A stretch of 64,000 nucleotides of DNA from assembly GCA_019321725.1 (NCBI GenBank), contig CM033113.1, forward strand, positions 9,114,001 through 9,178,000, written 5' to 3'. The position numbers and the translations under genes were made by a program. The notes beneath the pieces were generated by a model. The model was given only the letters and a program-made list of their open reading frames with translations, ran no database searches and had not been told where the DNA came from. The stretch comes from Paulownia fortunei (Eukaryota > Streptophyta > Magnoliopsida > Lamiales > Paulowniaceae). Numbering within the stretch: the first letter of the stretch is position 1; every line of letters starts with the position of its first letter. Positions 49,200 to 60,459 of this stretch are shown one piece after another.

Positions 49200-50152
49200 T
49201 TCCTTCTTCTTCTTGAAAGTGTTTGCACATTTTGATTGAATGTGTTCATACCCTTCACACTCTCTGCATTGGATCTGTTTGTATTTCTTGTCATTAGAAA
49301 ATGAAAAAGAATTAGAAGCATTTTCATATCTAAGAGTATCAGAATCCTTACCCCATTTAGATTTCTAGGTTTTCAAAAACTTTTGAAAGTTTTGTGTAAG
49401 AAAAACCACTGGATCAGTCATGTCCTGATCATCAGTTTGAGCAACATCTTCGATTTCATAAGCTTCAGCTTGCAGCGCAATTCTCTTATATTTCTGCCTT
49501 TTATTTTATTTAAAATTCATCTCGAATGTCTGTAGTGAACTCATAAGTTCATCAAGACACATAATGGTCACATATTTGGCCGACTCGATGGCAATAACTT
49601 TGTGAGCAAACCTATCAAGTAGGGATCTTAGTGTCTTCCTTACCAGCTTTGTGTCATCATACTTTTCACCTAAGGCATGACACTCATTTGCAATATCACA
49701 AAGTAGACTCTCAAAATCATAGGAATGGTTTCGTTATCTTCGATCCTGAGGTCTTCAAATTTGGAAGCTAACATTTGCAGCTTAGAAAGTCTGACGGATG
49801 TTGTTCCTTCATAAGTTATTTGAAGTATGTCCCATGCTTCCTTGGTAGTTTCACAAGTTCCAATCAACCGGAATTGGTTTGAGTCAACAACGCTGAAAAT
49901 AGCATTCAGAGCCTTGGAATTGTAACTCGCAAGTTCATTGTCCAATGTTGTCCACAAATCTTTAGGCTTTAGAATAACTTCTTTTTTCTCATTCTCTATA
50001 ACAGGATGTTGCCAACCGAACACAACAGATTTCCATGCCTTCTCGTTAACTGATTTTATGAAGGCTCTCATTCTAGCTATCCAGTATGAGTAGTTGGAAC
50101 CTTCCAGTAATGGTGGACATGAAACCAAACCTCCTTCTCGTAGGATATTCAT
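49200..50152 (-). pseudogene. Copia 2 gag
   Basis: 50152-49670 open: MNILREGGLVSCPPLLEGSN, YWIARMRAFIKSVNEKAW, then the UBN2-type gag core (LDNELASYNSKALNAIFSVV, ETTKEAWDILQITYEGT). After frame breaks, a CCHC zinc knuckle is readable near 49225-49270 (CRECEGYEHIQSKC), the nucleic-acid-binding end of gag. The start ATG lies 74 bp inside the 5' LTR end, next to a primer-site-like GTGGCATCAG (50214-50225, minus). Confidence 0.88.
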
Positions 50153-50225
50153 ATCTGCAAAGATTTGACAACAAATTAATCCAAGATCTCACTAAGTATA
50201 TCTAGTGCTTGCTACTGATGCCACT

Positions 50226-51317
50226 TGTTAGAATTTGTTATCGGGTTCAATTAATTCAATTCAACAGTTTAGCAGATTCGTTATGTTCTAATTACTGTTT
50301 CAACAAAGATTAGAACATAAAACAACATGCACAGCGAAATTTAAAATTGACACCAACAATTTTAACGAGGTTCGGATCTCAATATCCTACTCTTCAAGGC
50401 CACACCTAGAGATAAAACAATCCATTATCAGTAAAGTTTAACTCAATACAATAATAGGACTTATAACACAAAACCAAAGACTCCATCTTTGTTCTGATGT
50501 CGTTCTTATATTGCTTCATCTATATACTTGTTTGTGAGATCCCCTCGACTTGAATCTGCCTTGTTGAACTCTATTCAACGTTGACCTCCCATCAAAACAA
50601 AAAAGCGTTCTCTCCCAAGAACTCACCTCCTTCTCCCGAAGGATGTTCAATGTGTTGTTCCGATATAGTATGGAACAAACTTAAATCTCCAGTGGTGGTT
50701 TGAAACTCAAATTTCAATCACAATCTTTTATGTGCACTAGAGGGGAAATCATCTACCTATATTCTCTGGATTTCTTCTCTAAAATCAACAGCTCAAACTA
50801 ATGTGTATTTGTGTTTAAATTCACAAAACACTCTAGTTAATTTCTAAACAAATATAAGGAAAGATTCCTAGTCTATTACAAAGACTTTCCTTCCATAATT
50901 CTACCATTAACTACCGTGTATAAATCAGAATCTTGGAGTTCAAGATTACAATAATTTCATTCTGTAAATAATGATATATGGTTCTTGAAAGGTAGGAAAT
51001 CTGTCAAGTCTCCTCTTCATAAGGTAAGTCCATAATAACTCTACTTCCTTTTCAATTGGACATAGAATTATTAGAAGACATCTTGTAAATTTATTTCCAT
51101 AAATACTACAAGCTTGTATTTAATAAATCAATCAAATATAGAAAGTAAGAGAGTTTGATTCCTACAAGGAAACAAATAAACAACAGTTAGTTTAGCATTA
51201 AAACTCTTATTAAACATGCAAAACCTAACCTACCTTAATTATAAAACTTAATAAATTATACTTACCATTTTTATCAAATAATACCAATTAAATTACATAA
51301 GTCACACTTACTTAAGA
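50226..51317 (-). repeat. 5' LTR of Copia element 2
   Basis: 1092 bp paired with 41097-42190. It starts TGTTAGAATTTGTT; the far end reads CTTAAGA where the partner has CTTAACA, so the terminal CA is mutated. The neighbouring primer site (minus) reads AGTGGCATCAGTAGC, diverged from AGTGGTATCAGAGC. Confidence 0.9.
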
Positions 51318-51608
51318 GTTAAGATTGGGTATTCACTTGAAGATTATATTTGAGCCAATCCAGGTTGTTTATTGGTATTTATAGGCCTCTCCAAAGGGCT
51401 TGGTGCTGGCGGGAGGCATTTTGCAAATCCAGCTGTACATTTTTCACAATTCAAATTTTCAAAAACATTAAAAACATTTGAAACAGCTGCACATATTTCA
51501 CAATCCTTTTTTTCAATGTATTGAATGCACATTGAACATGAAGGCGCCACATGGTGTGGATGTGGCGCCCTCAAAGTAAATCAACCATTAAAGGGTTTCT
51601 GAAACCAT
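51318..51608 (-). promoter_or_regulatory. Orphaned promoter and 5' flank of TPS copy C
   Basis: Continues the leader of copy C to the right of Copia 2. The TATA box CTATAAATA (minus) is at 51376-51384 with the standard flank. The unit resembles 8560-8700 but soon diverges, with an internal duplication (two 'CACATTTTTCACAAT'-like phrases, 51435-51455 and 51488-51508). A perfect inverted repeat, GGCGCCACAT/ATGTGGCGCC with a 7-nt spacer, lies at 51543-51569. A 10.2 kb element now separates this promoter from its ATG at 41079. Confidence 0.75.
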
Positions 51609-51610
51609 TA

Positions 51611-51868
51611 GCTTCCCTCTGTTTTATATAATTGCTCGACTTTGTTCAATTAATTTTTCTGCAGTTGGCTAGACATGCTATTGGAGTATAAAAAAGAAAA
51701 AGAAAAATTAAATTTAGGTGCATATTCAGAAGATTTTAAAGTATTTATGCTCTTCAAGTTACATCAATGGCTTTATCCTTGGTCTGAACCTCTTTTCAAG
51801 GTGGTGGTATATTTCTTATTTTCTACAAAAAAACAATCAAAGAATACATCTTTATAGAATGGAGGAAG
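51611..51868. mobile_element. Stowaway-like MITE
   Basis: Ends are inverted copies: left GCTTCCCTCTGTTTTATA, right (reverse complement) CTTCCTCCATTCTATAAA, with TA on each side (51609-51610, 51869-51870). CTCCCTC-type ends with TA duplication and about 260 bp are typical of Tc1/mariner-related Stowaway MITEs in plants. A second, diverged end-like motif (GACCGAAGGAGTA) at 52072-52084 may belong to another copy. Confidence 0.6.
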
Positions 51869-51870
51869 TA

Positions 51871-52690
51871 TTTTCCAAAGTTTTGTAGGTATATATATAT
51901 ATATATGTCGCTATCCTTTATATTATTGCTCTCAAAATTAAATGTTTAGAGTTAGTGGTGTCATATTTGTTACTTTAAATGAAAATGTATTTTTGAGTGA
52001 AAAAATTCATTTTAGGAAATTGAGCCTTATTTTAAAATGTTCAAATAAAAAATAAAAATAATAAATTTGGGACCGAAGGAGTAAACCAAAGAACCTTAGA
52101 TATGATTTTTTGAATCAAAATTTTTTATGAAAAGACTATCAAAATCATAGGATTCCATTATGATTTCACCATTACGTAATATAGATTTTACTCTATAAAA
52201 ATGTGAAATTTTGATAAAAAAAGTTTCAAATTAAAGTAAAAGTGGCTATATGTAGTAGAATGTTGTACATAAATTTTAAAGATTACCTAAATGCTACATT
52301 ACTAGAAACCCCATCAGCATTTATCAAAAAAAATTGCCGTTAGTAAACATCAAATTAAATCTACATACTACTGTTTATTCAATTTGTATATACTGCTGGA
52401 TTCTTTCATATAAATAAGTTTACAAAAAGCATCATGAAAATCATATATAGTTTAAGCTTATCATGTCGCATTATCTTTTGGGTAAACAGTTGTAGTTTGA
52501 AACATTTTCCACCAGCACAAAGATTTAGGGCTCGTTCATAAGGTTTCATGGTATAAGAAAGGATATATTTGAAGTAGGATACTTTGTAAAGATAGTGTAA
52601 CAATACCATCCTTTCTCAGTCTGATAGAGCTTATGAATTGGTTTGATATCTAATAAATAATCAATAAGCATTGTTTGGTTTGATATTTAG
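51871..52690. other. Non-coding AT-rich DNA
   Basis: Contains an (AT)n microsatellite at about 51891-51906 and no recognisable gene. TTAGGGCTCGTTCATAAGG at 52526 resembles the start of a DNA transposon. Confidence 0.4.
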
Positions 52691-52699
52691 ATTGTGTAG

Positions 52700-54185
52700 A
52701 ATACATAATAAAAAATCGATTTTACCCTTTAAAATTAAATCTATGTTAATATATATTTATAAACAAAAACATATATTTGTATTGCTTTTATATATGTAAG
52801 TATGTATTTATAATTATTTATATATTTATATAAATAAACATTTATAGTATTTACATACATATAAATTGAAATATATTATTAATATCATAAATACAAATAT
52901 ATATTTCTAAATATACACAGTTCATATCATTTTGTAAATATATATATATATATATATATTATTGATACTTATAATAATTTATAATATAGTATTGATGTTT
53001 ATATTACTAATATTATATATATTATATTATTATTAAAAAAATAAATATATATAAATAATTAAGTAAATATTAATAAATTTATTTACGAAATAGACATAAA
53101 CACATAGAAAAATATATATTTATATTATTTATGTAAATGTATTACTTAATATAAATATAATATATATTATCATTTATGAGTAATATTGATATTAATATCA
53201 TAAACATGTTAATATATAGTATTCATATTGTTTGTAGCATATTATACTAAGTATTATATATTATGAATAATATAAATTTGTAAATATTATATTATTTATA
53301 TCTAAATACAAATATATATTTCTAAGTATACATATTTTATATTATTATATAAATATCTGTACAAAATATATTTATGTTTATATCACTAATAATTATTTTA
53401 TGACGAGAAACCCGCAGCTATTACCCAAAGATGTGCACTAGGTAAACCCTGCTTCCATGCAATACCCCGCAAACCACACGGAAGGGTAAGTCACACTAGA
53501 CAAGTTCGGTATGACGGGTAAAAGTCGAGTGGTGTAGAGGATTCGAACTTGACACCTTTGACCTCAAATTTTTACCTAACACCACTCGACCACCTAGAAT
53601 GAGTATTATAATATTTTATAATATATTATTGATATTTATGTTATTAATATGATATATTTATAAAATATAAATAAATATAACATATATTTATATCATATAT
53701 ACAATATATTACTTGTAAAGTAAGTATAAATATATATTATTATTTATGATATAATTTTAATATTAATATTAATATTGTAAACATGTTAATATATATTAAT
53801 AGTATTAATATCATTTATATTATAAATATAAACATATATCTATGAGAATATACTATTTATTTATGCATATACATTATGTGTACCTTATTAATATAAATAT
53901 ATGTTTATGTTTATATCACTAATAATTAATAAATAGTATATTCTCATAGATATATGTTTATATTTATAATATAAATGTATTATTTTTTATAAAATAATAC
54001 ATTTTATATTATTGTTAATATAAATATGTATATAATAATATATATTTATATTACGAATATATATTTTATGAATAATTATAAATATGCATTTATATATTAT
54101 ATAAATAATGTATATTTATATTAGTTAAATAAATATATATTTCTATATTTCTAAATATAGATATTTAACATTTATAGTATAAATA
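52700..54185. repeat. AT microsatellite-like region
   Basis: About 1.5 kb of almost pure A/T with irregular TATATTTATA, AATATTA and (AT)n runs, interrupted only by the SINE at 53398-53606. No coding potential. Confidence 0.85.
53398..53606 (-). mobile_element. SINE, tRNA-derived type
   Basis: On the minus strand it starts with a tRNA-like head: GGTGGTCGAGTGGTGTTAGG (box A-like GGTCGAGTGG), then AAGTTCGAATCCTC (box B-like GTTCGAATC). The rest ends in GGTTTACCTAGTGCACATC ... TAGCTGCGGGTTTCTCGTCA, the kind of tail unit seen in plant SINEs. It is GC-rich in pure AT DNA. A target duplication is not clear because of the low-complexity setting. Confidence 0.75.
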
Positions 54186-54580
54186 TAAATGCAAAGGGTA
54201 TTTTTGTGATGTACAAGTTAATATGAGTTGGAGTTTTTATTTGAATTACCCATCACACGCCTAAAAGATGTGATCACAATTCAAAAAGGAGTTTGATTAC
54301 ACGTTTGGCCCACTCATTTTCATAAGCCCAATTTTTTAAAGCAAACAATTAATTATATGGGAATACCTATCTATTCAAACCTAATCTTATCTGGCAAACA
54401 ATACCTTAGGGGTCATTTTTGATATAATTGTAAAAAATATCGGAATTTAAAATAAATAACATACATAAACAAACAAAAGAGCTTTATGAGCACGTGGAAC
54501 ACCAATTGTGCTTTTATGAAACACAAATTTAGCTTTATGTCAGAGTAAGAACGAGGTTTGCACCTACAATGCTTTGTATG
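54186..54580. other. Non-coding spacer
   Basis: No gene. ATACCTTAGGGGTCA at 54401-54415 might pair with 52526 as the far end of a DNA transposon (TTA duplication), which is weak. Confidence 0.3.
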
Positions 54581-54789
54581 TCAAACTTTCACGTATAGAT
54601 TCAATTGGAGTACTGTTTTTATCAAGTCTTTTAGCTTTGTTTTTGAAATGCCATACCCATCTTCATCAGTACATAGAAGATTTATCAGGCGTGCTATTTT
54701 GACAACACGCTTAAGGATCGGAATTGCCGCATTGGTAATGTCGCTCGATTAAGTCATTCTTGATTTATACCCTTCCATATGTTTCTAAC

Positions 54790-55742
54790 CCGGGGTGGGC
54801 ATTCAGTTTTGGATTTTTGGATTCCAACCCAATCCAATCGGATAAAATTTGATCGAAAATGATTTTTTAAAAAAAATTCAAATTTTGGGTAACCCAAACT
54901 CGATTTCATAATTTTTGGATCGATTATCCGATAGAATTTTTCTACCTGAATTATCCAATCGGATACTCAAAATAAATTTTTAAAAAAATAAAAAAATTAT
55001 TCCCATATTCTTACAATGACCATCATCAGCACAACCCCTTAACTTTTATGTCATAAGCCCTCAAATTCATTCCCGATTGAATAAAAGAATATAGGAAGAA
55101 AGAGGAAAAAAAAAAAGATGTGGAAGAGGAATCCAGAAAGAAATAAATAAAAAGAGTATAAGAAAAAGAAAAAAGAAGAAGAAGGAGGAGAGGATGAAAC
55201 CTGGAAGAAAAAAAAAATGAAAGAAGAGGATGAGTGGTGGAGTGTGGAACCCAGAAAAAAAAAGTAGGAGAAGAAGAAGAGGGAGAGGAGAAATAGGGAA
55301 GAAGAAAGAGAAAAAAATATAAGAAAACTAAAAAAGACAGAAGAAGAAGAAGTGGGGGAGGAGATTCCGGAAGGGGAGAGGAAAGGGGGAAGAAGAAATA
55401 GAAAAAAAGAAGAAGAAGAAGAAAGAAGAAGAAGAAGAAGATGGGATGAGCAAAGGGGGAAGAGAAAGAGAAAAAGTAGAAGAAAATGAAGAGAAAACGG
55501 GGGAAAGAGGAAGAAGGAAGAGAAACACAAAAAGGGATTCAGGACTCAGACTCGAGAGAAACAAAGGTTAGCATAATTTTTTTTAAAATAAAAATCTGAA
55601 ACCCGACATATCGGGTACCAAAAAAATTGGGTACCCAACCGAGTATATTGGGTTGGTGTCGGGTAGCATTTGCTACCCGACATGTTGGGTACCCAACATG
55701 ACTACTCGAAAATCCGACTACCTGATCTGATGCCCACCCATA
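54790..55742. mobile_element. Non-autonomous hAT-like element, 953 bp, perfect 8-bp duplication
   Basis: The flanking 8-mers TTTCTAAC (54782-54789 and 55743-55750) are identical. The ends are inverted: CCGGGGTGGGCATTCAG on the left; TATGGGTGGGCATCAGATC as reverse complement of the right. An 8-bp target duplication with GGGTGGGCA-type ends is the hAT signature. Subterminal parts contain repeated TTGGGTACCC / CCGACATG motifs. There is no transposase; the middle is a purine-rich tract. Confidence 0.88.
55085..55565 (+). repeat. Polypurine tract, about 480 bp, inside the hAT-like element
   Basis: The plus strand is almost entirely A and G, as irregular GAA, GAAG, GGAGAG and GGGGGA units, with scattered C/T interruptions. 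The complementary strand gives long Ser/Phe/Leu-rich open frames (e.g. 55051-55530) that are composition artefacts. Confidence 0.9.
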
Positions 55743-55859
55743 TTTCTAACTTATTTCTTATTCACCAATTGCCTCCTTTTTTATTCATATAATATTCCAC
55801 CACGTACAATTATTTTACAAACTGCAATAAAAAAAATAATACAACTTGGTATATTTTAA

Positions 55860-56200
55860 TTAATCCCAAAATACATAGTAATTTTAGTCTAATAAGTATC
55901 AAAGCCCATCCTAAAAGGCTCAAGTCCCAAAGGTATCACATATAAATATCTCATTCATTTTATTTCGAAGGTATGTTAATTCACTTGCATATTATAGCTC
56001 TGCAGCTCAATTCTTGTTCTTTCTGGATAATTACTGACTTAAGTATCGGAGGTTTTTTCCAAAACAGCACAAAACCTTCTAGTTGTATGTTCGTGTCATA
56101 GGCAGGGTCCCAACATTCAAGCTATTGGAGAGGAGTTATCACTAGAGGAGCTAACTTTTTGTCATTTTGACTTATGCCAAGGTACATACAACATCGCAAC
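55860..56200 (+). repeat. Possible gypsy-type LTR fragment
   Basis: CATATAAATATCTCATTCATT (TATA-like) is followed about 110 bp on by ATTACTGACTTAAGTATCGGAGG. The TACTGACTTGAGCGTCGGAG type of phrase is a hallmark near the R/U5 region of several plant gypsy LTRs. No partner LTR or internal domain was found. Confidence 0.4.
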
Positions 56201-56308
56201 TCTTAGATAATAACATCTACATAAAATTATTATTACACCTCCTACAAAATTTAATGCTCATATTATAACTTGACACACAAATTACTAATTACACTAAAAA
56301 TTGAAGTG

Positions 56309-57620
56309 TGATGTTGTGAATTTTGTGAACGCAAATGCATGTTATCTTTAACAAGTAATAAAGTGATGAGTAGAGAATCGTACCACGAGTACTGTTGAAT
56401 TATTAAGTACCAAAATTTTGTTAACTCTAATTTTATTTGAATAAATGAAAGAATATATTGATGATTATAAATTAAATCTAACTAAACTAAACTAATAATC
56501 AAAATTAATTAATAATGAAATTCAATGACTTAAAAGTCTAGAGTTATGATTTTACCATAATTAATTCGAATTGAATAATTTATCTTATCAATCTCAATTT
56601 ATTTCCCAAGTGATAGTCAAGAATCTCTAAATTATCCACTAACCTCTGCCGAAATATAATAAAAATATTATTAATTGCTAACACACTATATTCCTATATG
56701 AATTAAACAACCAACAATTCATTAGATTGTATGGATCTCAAACAAGACTACACAAACCATGCAAGTATATTCTCATTTTACATGCAATTTATGATTTTCT
56801 ATACATAGAACTAGATACATATATCACCTTCCAGGTCAATATAATTAACAAATCATTCAATTAGTGGCCAAGTAATTGAAAGCATTAGGAACCATGTAGA
56901 AAAATTAATATGAAAAATAAATCAAGAATTGAATTGACAACAATATTCAAAATATTATAATTATATTACATCACAACCCTAGAAAAAAAATTAGTTCATA
57001 ATTGTAAAAATGAATAATGACTTAACAATATTCATAAACATAATTAAATAGAGAAAGAGAAAAATAAAATAGAACTTGAAAGAGGATGAATTTCTTCCTT
57101 TGTGATGTCTTCTTCTTTAATATTGGAAGAAATCTCTCATTTTCTCATTGTATTATTCTTTTCTTCTTTCTTAGCTTATTTTCTCTTTCTCTCTCTCTCT
57201 CCCCCCCCCCCACCCACCCTTCCTCTCCCTCCTAGAAAAACTAACTTGGAGTTACCCTTGGGATCCTTAAAATTAGATGACAAATGCCCTAAAGAGGGCA
57301 AAAATTTTATTTTTACATTTACTTGTCTGTCTGGCAGTACCTAGGCTCTAATTGGCAGTGCCTAGCACCTAGGCGCTGCCTTCATTGGAAAATGATTATT
57401 TTTCAATAGCTGCAGCTACTGGACTGTGATGGTATTTTATTTTATTTTTTTAAAATATAAGATAAATGTATATTTTAGTACATTCAAGTAACTTTCTTTC
57501 TTCATCCTAAAATCTACAAAATAACATTAAAAACGATAATAAAATTCACAATAATTTTAAAAACTAATCAAAAAGTTAAGTAAATTATTCTAAATTAATA
57601 GGTACAAAACCTACTCATCA
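56309..57620 (-). mobile_element. Solo LTR of the tRNA-Asp element family, reverse orientation
   Basis: Reverse complement of the LTR at 15852-17517: it starts (minus) TGATGAGTAGGTTTTGTACC at 57620, and the far end TTCACAAAATTCAC lies at about 56315. Shared internal blocks include TAGTGGATAATTT, TCACTTGGGAAATAAATTG and the CCTAGGCGC motif (57377-57390). The primer site and gag are missing, so it is a solo LTR. It sits next to a TPS exon 3 fragment. A target duplication is not clear. Confidence 0.85.
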
Positions 57621-57637
57621 TGAGTCTACCTTGTAAT

Positions 57638-57840
57638 TTCATGTAGCTCTTCCTAATGTATCATTTTCAGTTGATTCAATCCAGTTTCGCAAAATTTAGT
57701 ATTACTTCCTTCTGTGATTCATATTTTTTATGCTTAAACATGAATTGTTTTGTAAACTGGTAGCATCAAAACTTCATTAGTTTGTGTAGCAACTGATTTG
57801 TTCACATGAATGGTAATGGAGCAGGTCTAATAACAAAAGT
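57638..57840 (-). pseudogene. Terpene synthase exon 3 fragment (copy H)
   Basis: The minus strand reads YESQKEVILNFAKLD and EELHEITR just before a donor-like site, matching copy A exon 3 ([23 protein letters not shown]). Upstream, VNKSVATQTNEVLM is a decayed match to [11 protein letters not shown]. Stops and frameshifts are present. Copy F, 4 kb to the right, lacks most of exon 3, but this piece is too diverged to be simply the missing part. Confidence 0.75.
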
Positions 57841-60370
57841 TCAGTTTTCTTTATCCCGCCTAGGACGTTGTGTGGTTAATATTGTTGGCCTTGCAATGGA
57901 ATGACAAAATAAAAGTTGAATTATATGACAAAATGTGTTCATTGAGCAATTTAATCTGTCCAACATAACTACATAATTTGAGGCAAAATGTGTTATGTCA
58001 CTCTCACTCTACAATAATACCTTAGTTATTATGTGATTTCGTAAATAGATAGGCAGACCTGCATGAGAGCCAACCCCTTATCAACATCTTCCATTCTAAC
58101 CTTGTAGATTCCTCAAATAATTCTGAAGCATAAGATCAATCAGTTTTACGCTCCACAGCTGTCAGCATTGGCCATAGGTATAATGGGATCAAAGCTTTAT
58201 GCCATGATTGCCCTGTCAATGGTAGCACCAAGTCGCTCACCCTATTGCTGCAGTATTGCACGGTGCAAACATCGACACCCACAACAACCAGGGATTACAT
58301 GGAGGGAGGCATGTTGAGGAAATTTAGAGTGAATTGGTACAACACTATACAAGCGAACCAAAAACTATATTGTATTCTTTTTTGAGAGAAATAAAGATCT
58401 TGACAATAATTAATGATTATTTAGCAAGAATATAGAGGAAGAAGAGAAAAATCAATTGACTCAAATTGATTTAGGATTATGAAAAAGAGTTGGGGTTCCT
58501 TACTTATAAACTTTTGAAGTGTCCAATCATGAGTGACCATATCTATTGGTCTAAATTAATCTAGACTGCTAGATTGCATCTCTTAAAATAATCTAGTAAT
58601 TCAAATTGTATTTGTTTGTGATGATCCACTACTTTTATCATGGTCCTTTGCCATTCCGACAATGCGTCCAATCATTACATCCTGTTAGCATTATCAACCA
58701 GTTGCAACCTATTACTTGCACCTCATCAGCATCCATGTGCCCGATCATGTCCATTCGGCACCCCTTCAGCTACGTAGTATGCCACACATGTGCCATCATT
58801 ACATGTTTACAATAATACTGTCATGTCATCAAGCCACTTTACCGTACCTCAAATCAATTTCTAAAAAATGTAAGGCTTATCAATGACGAAATGCATATGC
58901 AAAATAAAAAGTGCACCCTAAAGCACTCAATGCAATCTTTACAATATGGATGCATGCTTACGCATGCAGACACCACCCTCATAACTCCTTAAGGTTAGAT
59001 AAGTTAGTCAAAGGTCCACTAAAATGCAGCAAAAGGAGATTTCTACAATTTTGTTCATCTCTCAAGTGCAATTGTTTATAAGCTAGTCATATTACCTTTT
59101 TTTTTTCCATTTGAAACACATTCCACATTTCTTAAGCTTGAAGACTTTTCAATTCACACATGTTAAATACCTTGTAATGTTCCAATACACAGACGTGCTT
59201 TTATAAGCTAGACATATTAGCTTCTTTTTTTCATGTGAAGCGCATTCCACATTTCTTAAGTTTGGAAACTTTTCAATTCACACATTGATTGCCCCCCTAT
59301 TATTTCAACACACAGATGCTCTGATACATTTCTCTAAAATACGTTTTTTCAAATTATTTTTTTTAAGCATCCCAAAACAAATCCAAACCTTTTGACTCCA
59401 AGGGACAGACTTAATTTACTCAAAAGCCATAACGATATTCATATCCCACTCTACTTAGATAATCAATACAATGCAATAAAGTATGCATTAGTATTTGCAA
59501 TAAAAATTCTATATGTACTTTACCATTCATCTCCAAATTAATGAAAGACTACTTAAATATTATCCGGGGAAGGGGATTAAAGAAACAAAAAGTGATATAT
59601 AAGTATTTGTATTACTAAAATAATATAGAGGTTTTAAAAAAAAAAAGGTTCGCATATGAGTCGTTGATTTCATGGATTTGAAAAAAACATGTTAGTTAAC
59701 ATTCAGTACTTACAAAGCGAAAAAAAAAACAGCAAAATTAAATCTAGCTTATGGTAATTGATTAGTTAATATGTTATTGAGTAAGATTTAGTGGGTTGTT
59801 GAACTAAAAATTGAGACATTGCAACCATTTATTACACGGGGCCAATGAGTAGGCCCCACAGTGATAATTGTGATGTCTTGGGATCAACAATCCTAAGACC
59901 CACTAAGAATTATACTAATTTTCTTGATAATTTTTCTCGTGCATGTCTCGGCATAATAGCTATTTCACGACTAAAACTCTATAATATGGGTCTGAGATTT
60001 TGATCTCCAAAAATAATATACTTGGCACAATAGCTATTTGATGACTAAAATTTTATAATATGGGTCTGGGATTTTGATCTCCAAAAATAATATACTTGGC
60101 AAGCAACAATTTTATCGTAAATTAATTCATAACCTAGTTAAGTTCAATTTCCCAAACTTAATGGGCGAAACTTGACTATTGGTCATAATATCAAAAGTGT
60201 CCACTCTAGTGCTACAATCATAGAAAAGTAGGTGAATACCAGCAAACACTTTAACTAAATGCATTGTCAACAAATCTTGAAATTGAATTATTCCATTAAA
60301 TCACTAAATAGATAACACAGATTCACGTCCAAGATGACAGACTCGATTAATCTTAAATATAGTTCCATTT
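57841..60370. other. Mostly unrecognised intergenic DNA with two tandem repeats
   Basis: 58000-58330 and 58600-58830 are GC-richer and not recognisably coding. 59079-59325 is a 2-copy tandem repeat (offset about 124 bp: TATAAGCTAG.CATATTA, CATTCCACATTTCTTAAG, CTTTTCAATTCACACAT). 59949-60100 is a 2-copy repeat of about 76 bp (AATAGCTATTT, AATATGGGTCTG, CCAAAAATAATATACTTGGC). No gene assigned. Confidence 0.5.
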
Positions 60371-60459
60371 TATGAAGTCTTTTATTGATATATTGTAACT
60401 TTATAGGGAAAGTTGAGGAGTACAAGATTCACCCTTCCACACCATTCCAACTTAAATCT

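Larger units (their letters stand above)
41097..51317 (-). mobile_element. Copia element 2, full-length but defective (10.2 kb), SIRE-like
   Basis: Read on the minus strand: 5' LTR 50226-51317, gag 50152-49200, protease about 48240-47880, integrase 47820-47283 (internally deleted), RT about 47110-46420, RNase H 46380-45664, extra ORF 44560-42490, PPT 42191-42206, 3' LTR 41097-42190. LTRs of about 1.1 kb and an additional ORF after RNase H suggest the SIRE/Maximus lineage; that is inference. The host site is the 5' leader of TPS copy C: GGAATGTT before and ATTGGGTATTCACTTGAAG after, contiguous in copies B and F. No clean target duplication is readable. Many stops and frameshifts: inactive. Confidence 0.92.
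54581..55815 (-). pseudogene. Divergent terpene synthase exon 7 fragment (copy G), split by hAT element
   Basis: Right part (55751-55815, minus) reads VEYYMNKKGGNW, matching the exon 7 start (A: AVQCYMNQNG). After the hAT-like element, 54781-54581 reads IWKGIN, then IPILKRVVKIARLINLL, TDEDGYGISKTKLKDLI, ending KV and TGA at 54581-54583. In copy A the equivalent is LPIFMNVVILARVIKL and DEDGYANSKSKMKD. It is more diverged than copies A, B, C and F, so it comes from another TPS paralogue. No other exon is next to it. Confidence 0.82.

Noticed and set aside
55051..55564. Long minus-strand open frames (up to 159 codons, Ser/Phe/Leu-rich)
   Set aside because: They are the complement of the polypurine tract in the hAT-like element; the composition prevents stops. 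No domain or codon-use signal.
57180..57225. (TC)n followed by a C-run and CCCACCC
   Set aside because: Simple repeat inside the solo LTR; a 12-C run is also error-prone, so no functional meaning is given to it.
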